Assembly: GCA_022709605.1 (NCBI GenBank)
Contig: JAKLIM010000197.1
Span: 1-6,936, forward strand
Length of the DNA stretch: 6,936 nucleotides
Source of the DNA: Bacteroidota bacterium
GTDB lineage: Bacteria; Bacteroidota; Bacteroidia; Bacteroidales; Paludibacteraceae
Direction of reading: 5' to 3'
Positions 6,828-6,936 of the stretch are shown piece by piece. Numbering within the stretch: position 1 is the first letter of the stretch; every line of letters begins with the position of its first letter. The notes beneath the pieces are model-generated. The model searched no databases. It had not been told where the DNA came from and was given only the letters and a program-made list of their open reading frames with translations. Both the position numbers and the translations under genes were made by a program.

Positions 6828-6936
6828 CGGCGGTGGCCCGCGATCCCCGCAAGCTGCGCCTGCTGCTGGGGGCGGCGGCGGCGGCGGCCGTGCTGGTGTT
6901 CCTGTTCGGGCTTCGGGCCCATCTCGTCGCCCAAAA
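6828..6936. other. Abrupt high-GC segment, probable chimeric join to unrelated DNA
   Basis: These 109 bases contain 82 G or C (75%), against roughly 35-40% for the rest of the window. The change coincides with loss of the ATPase reading: the residue before Walker A would be proline and then G/P/A-rich codons, where a hydrophobic strand is expected. The exact join is uncertain by several bases, because the stretch from about 6811 to 6828 (ctgaacccgaagcgcc) reads sensibly in both the ATPase on the minus strand and the foreign frame on the plus strand. The simplest reading is an assembly or library chimera at a contig end. Confidence 0.85.
6830..6936 (+). CDS. Fragment of a high-GC gene: basic segment plus hydrophobic helix (unidentified)
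   Basis: In the plus-strand frame starting at 6830, 31 of 35 codons end in G or C, which is what a real gene of a high-GC bacterium would show. The residues read AVARDPRKLR, then a hydrophobic run LLLGAAAAAAVLVFLFGL, then RAHLVAQ. That is a short positively charged cytoplasmic tail followed by one membrane helix, typical of the N-terminus of a membrane-anchored protein. The frame is open to the right edge. It also continues leftwards to an ATG at 6800, giving MSIFLNPKRP before the foreign part, but bases 6800-6827 are exactly the antisense of the Walker A codons, so the true start cannot be decided. I do not recognise the family. The organism would be unrelated to the rest of the window. Confidence 0.4.

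Noticed and set aside
6828..6936. Natural horizontal acquisition or mobile-element boundary at the high-GC segment.
   Set aside because: There are no inverted repeats, target duplications or integrase signals, and the break falls inside a conserved motif region at the very end of the window; a chimeric join is simpler, though reads would be needed to settle it.

Overview
The window looks like DNA from a member of the Bacteroidota, probably a metagenomic contig. The main sequence is AT-rich (about 35-40% GC by eye). Start codons are preceded by A-rich leaders without Shine-Dalgarno sequences. The protein families resemble Bacteroidota versions: a PadR regulator paired with a PspC-domain protein, and MacB-type permeases carrying an SMPY-[KR]-GLK-x-GRS motif. 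All genes lie on the minus strand, so transcription runs from right to left.

In transcription order the window holds: the ATPase of an ABC transporter (6261-6827, N-terminus lost); two similar but distinct MacB/FtsX-type permeases (4811-6064 and 3458-4765); a periplasmic adaptor (membrane fusion protein, 2275-3396); a TolC-family outer-membrane channel (973-2244); a PadR-family repressor (471-839); and the first 138 codons of a PspC-domain membrane protein (414 down to the left edge). The first five make a complete MacAB-TolC-like tripartite exporter with a separate ATPase and two permeases, which would extrude a substrate from the periplasm or inner membrane across the outer membrane. PadR and PspC form their own pair behind it and may sense envelope stress. 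Whether PadR controls the exporter cannot be read from the sequence.

The most important anomaly is at the right end. Up to about position 6827 the sequence encodes a perfect Walker A motif. From there to the end (109 bases) GC rises to about 75%, and the ATPase's expected N-terminus is absent. A plus-strand frame with very high third-position GC encodes a basic segment followed by a hydrophobic helix. This is best explained as a chimeric join to DNA of an unrelated high-GC organism, not as a biological fusion.

The second notable feature is that three longer spacers are built from short direct repeats: a 138-bp array of gaaac/ctcttcaaa words between ATPase and permease, ttgtaaa heptamers between the permeases (the same word recurs before the adaptor), and a 16-bp repeat plus an 8-bp-period stretch before padR. 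No RNA genes, CRISPR arrays, insertion sequences or convincing rho-independent terminators were seen. I find no undescribed defence or mobile system here.
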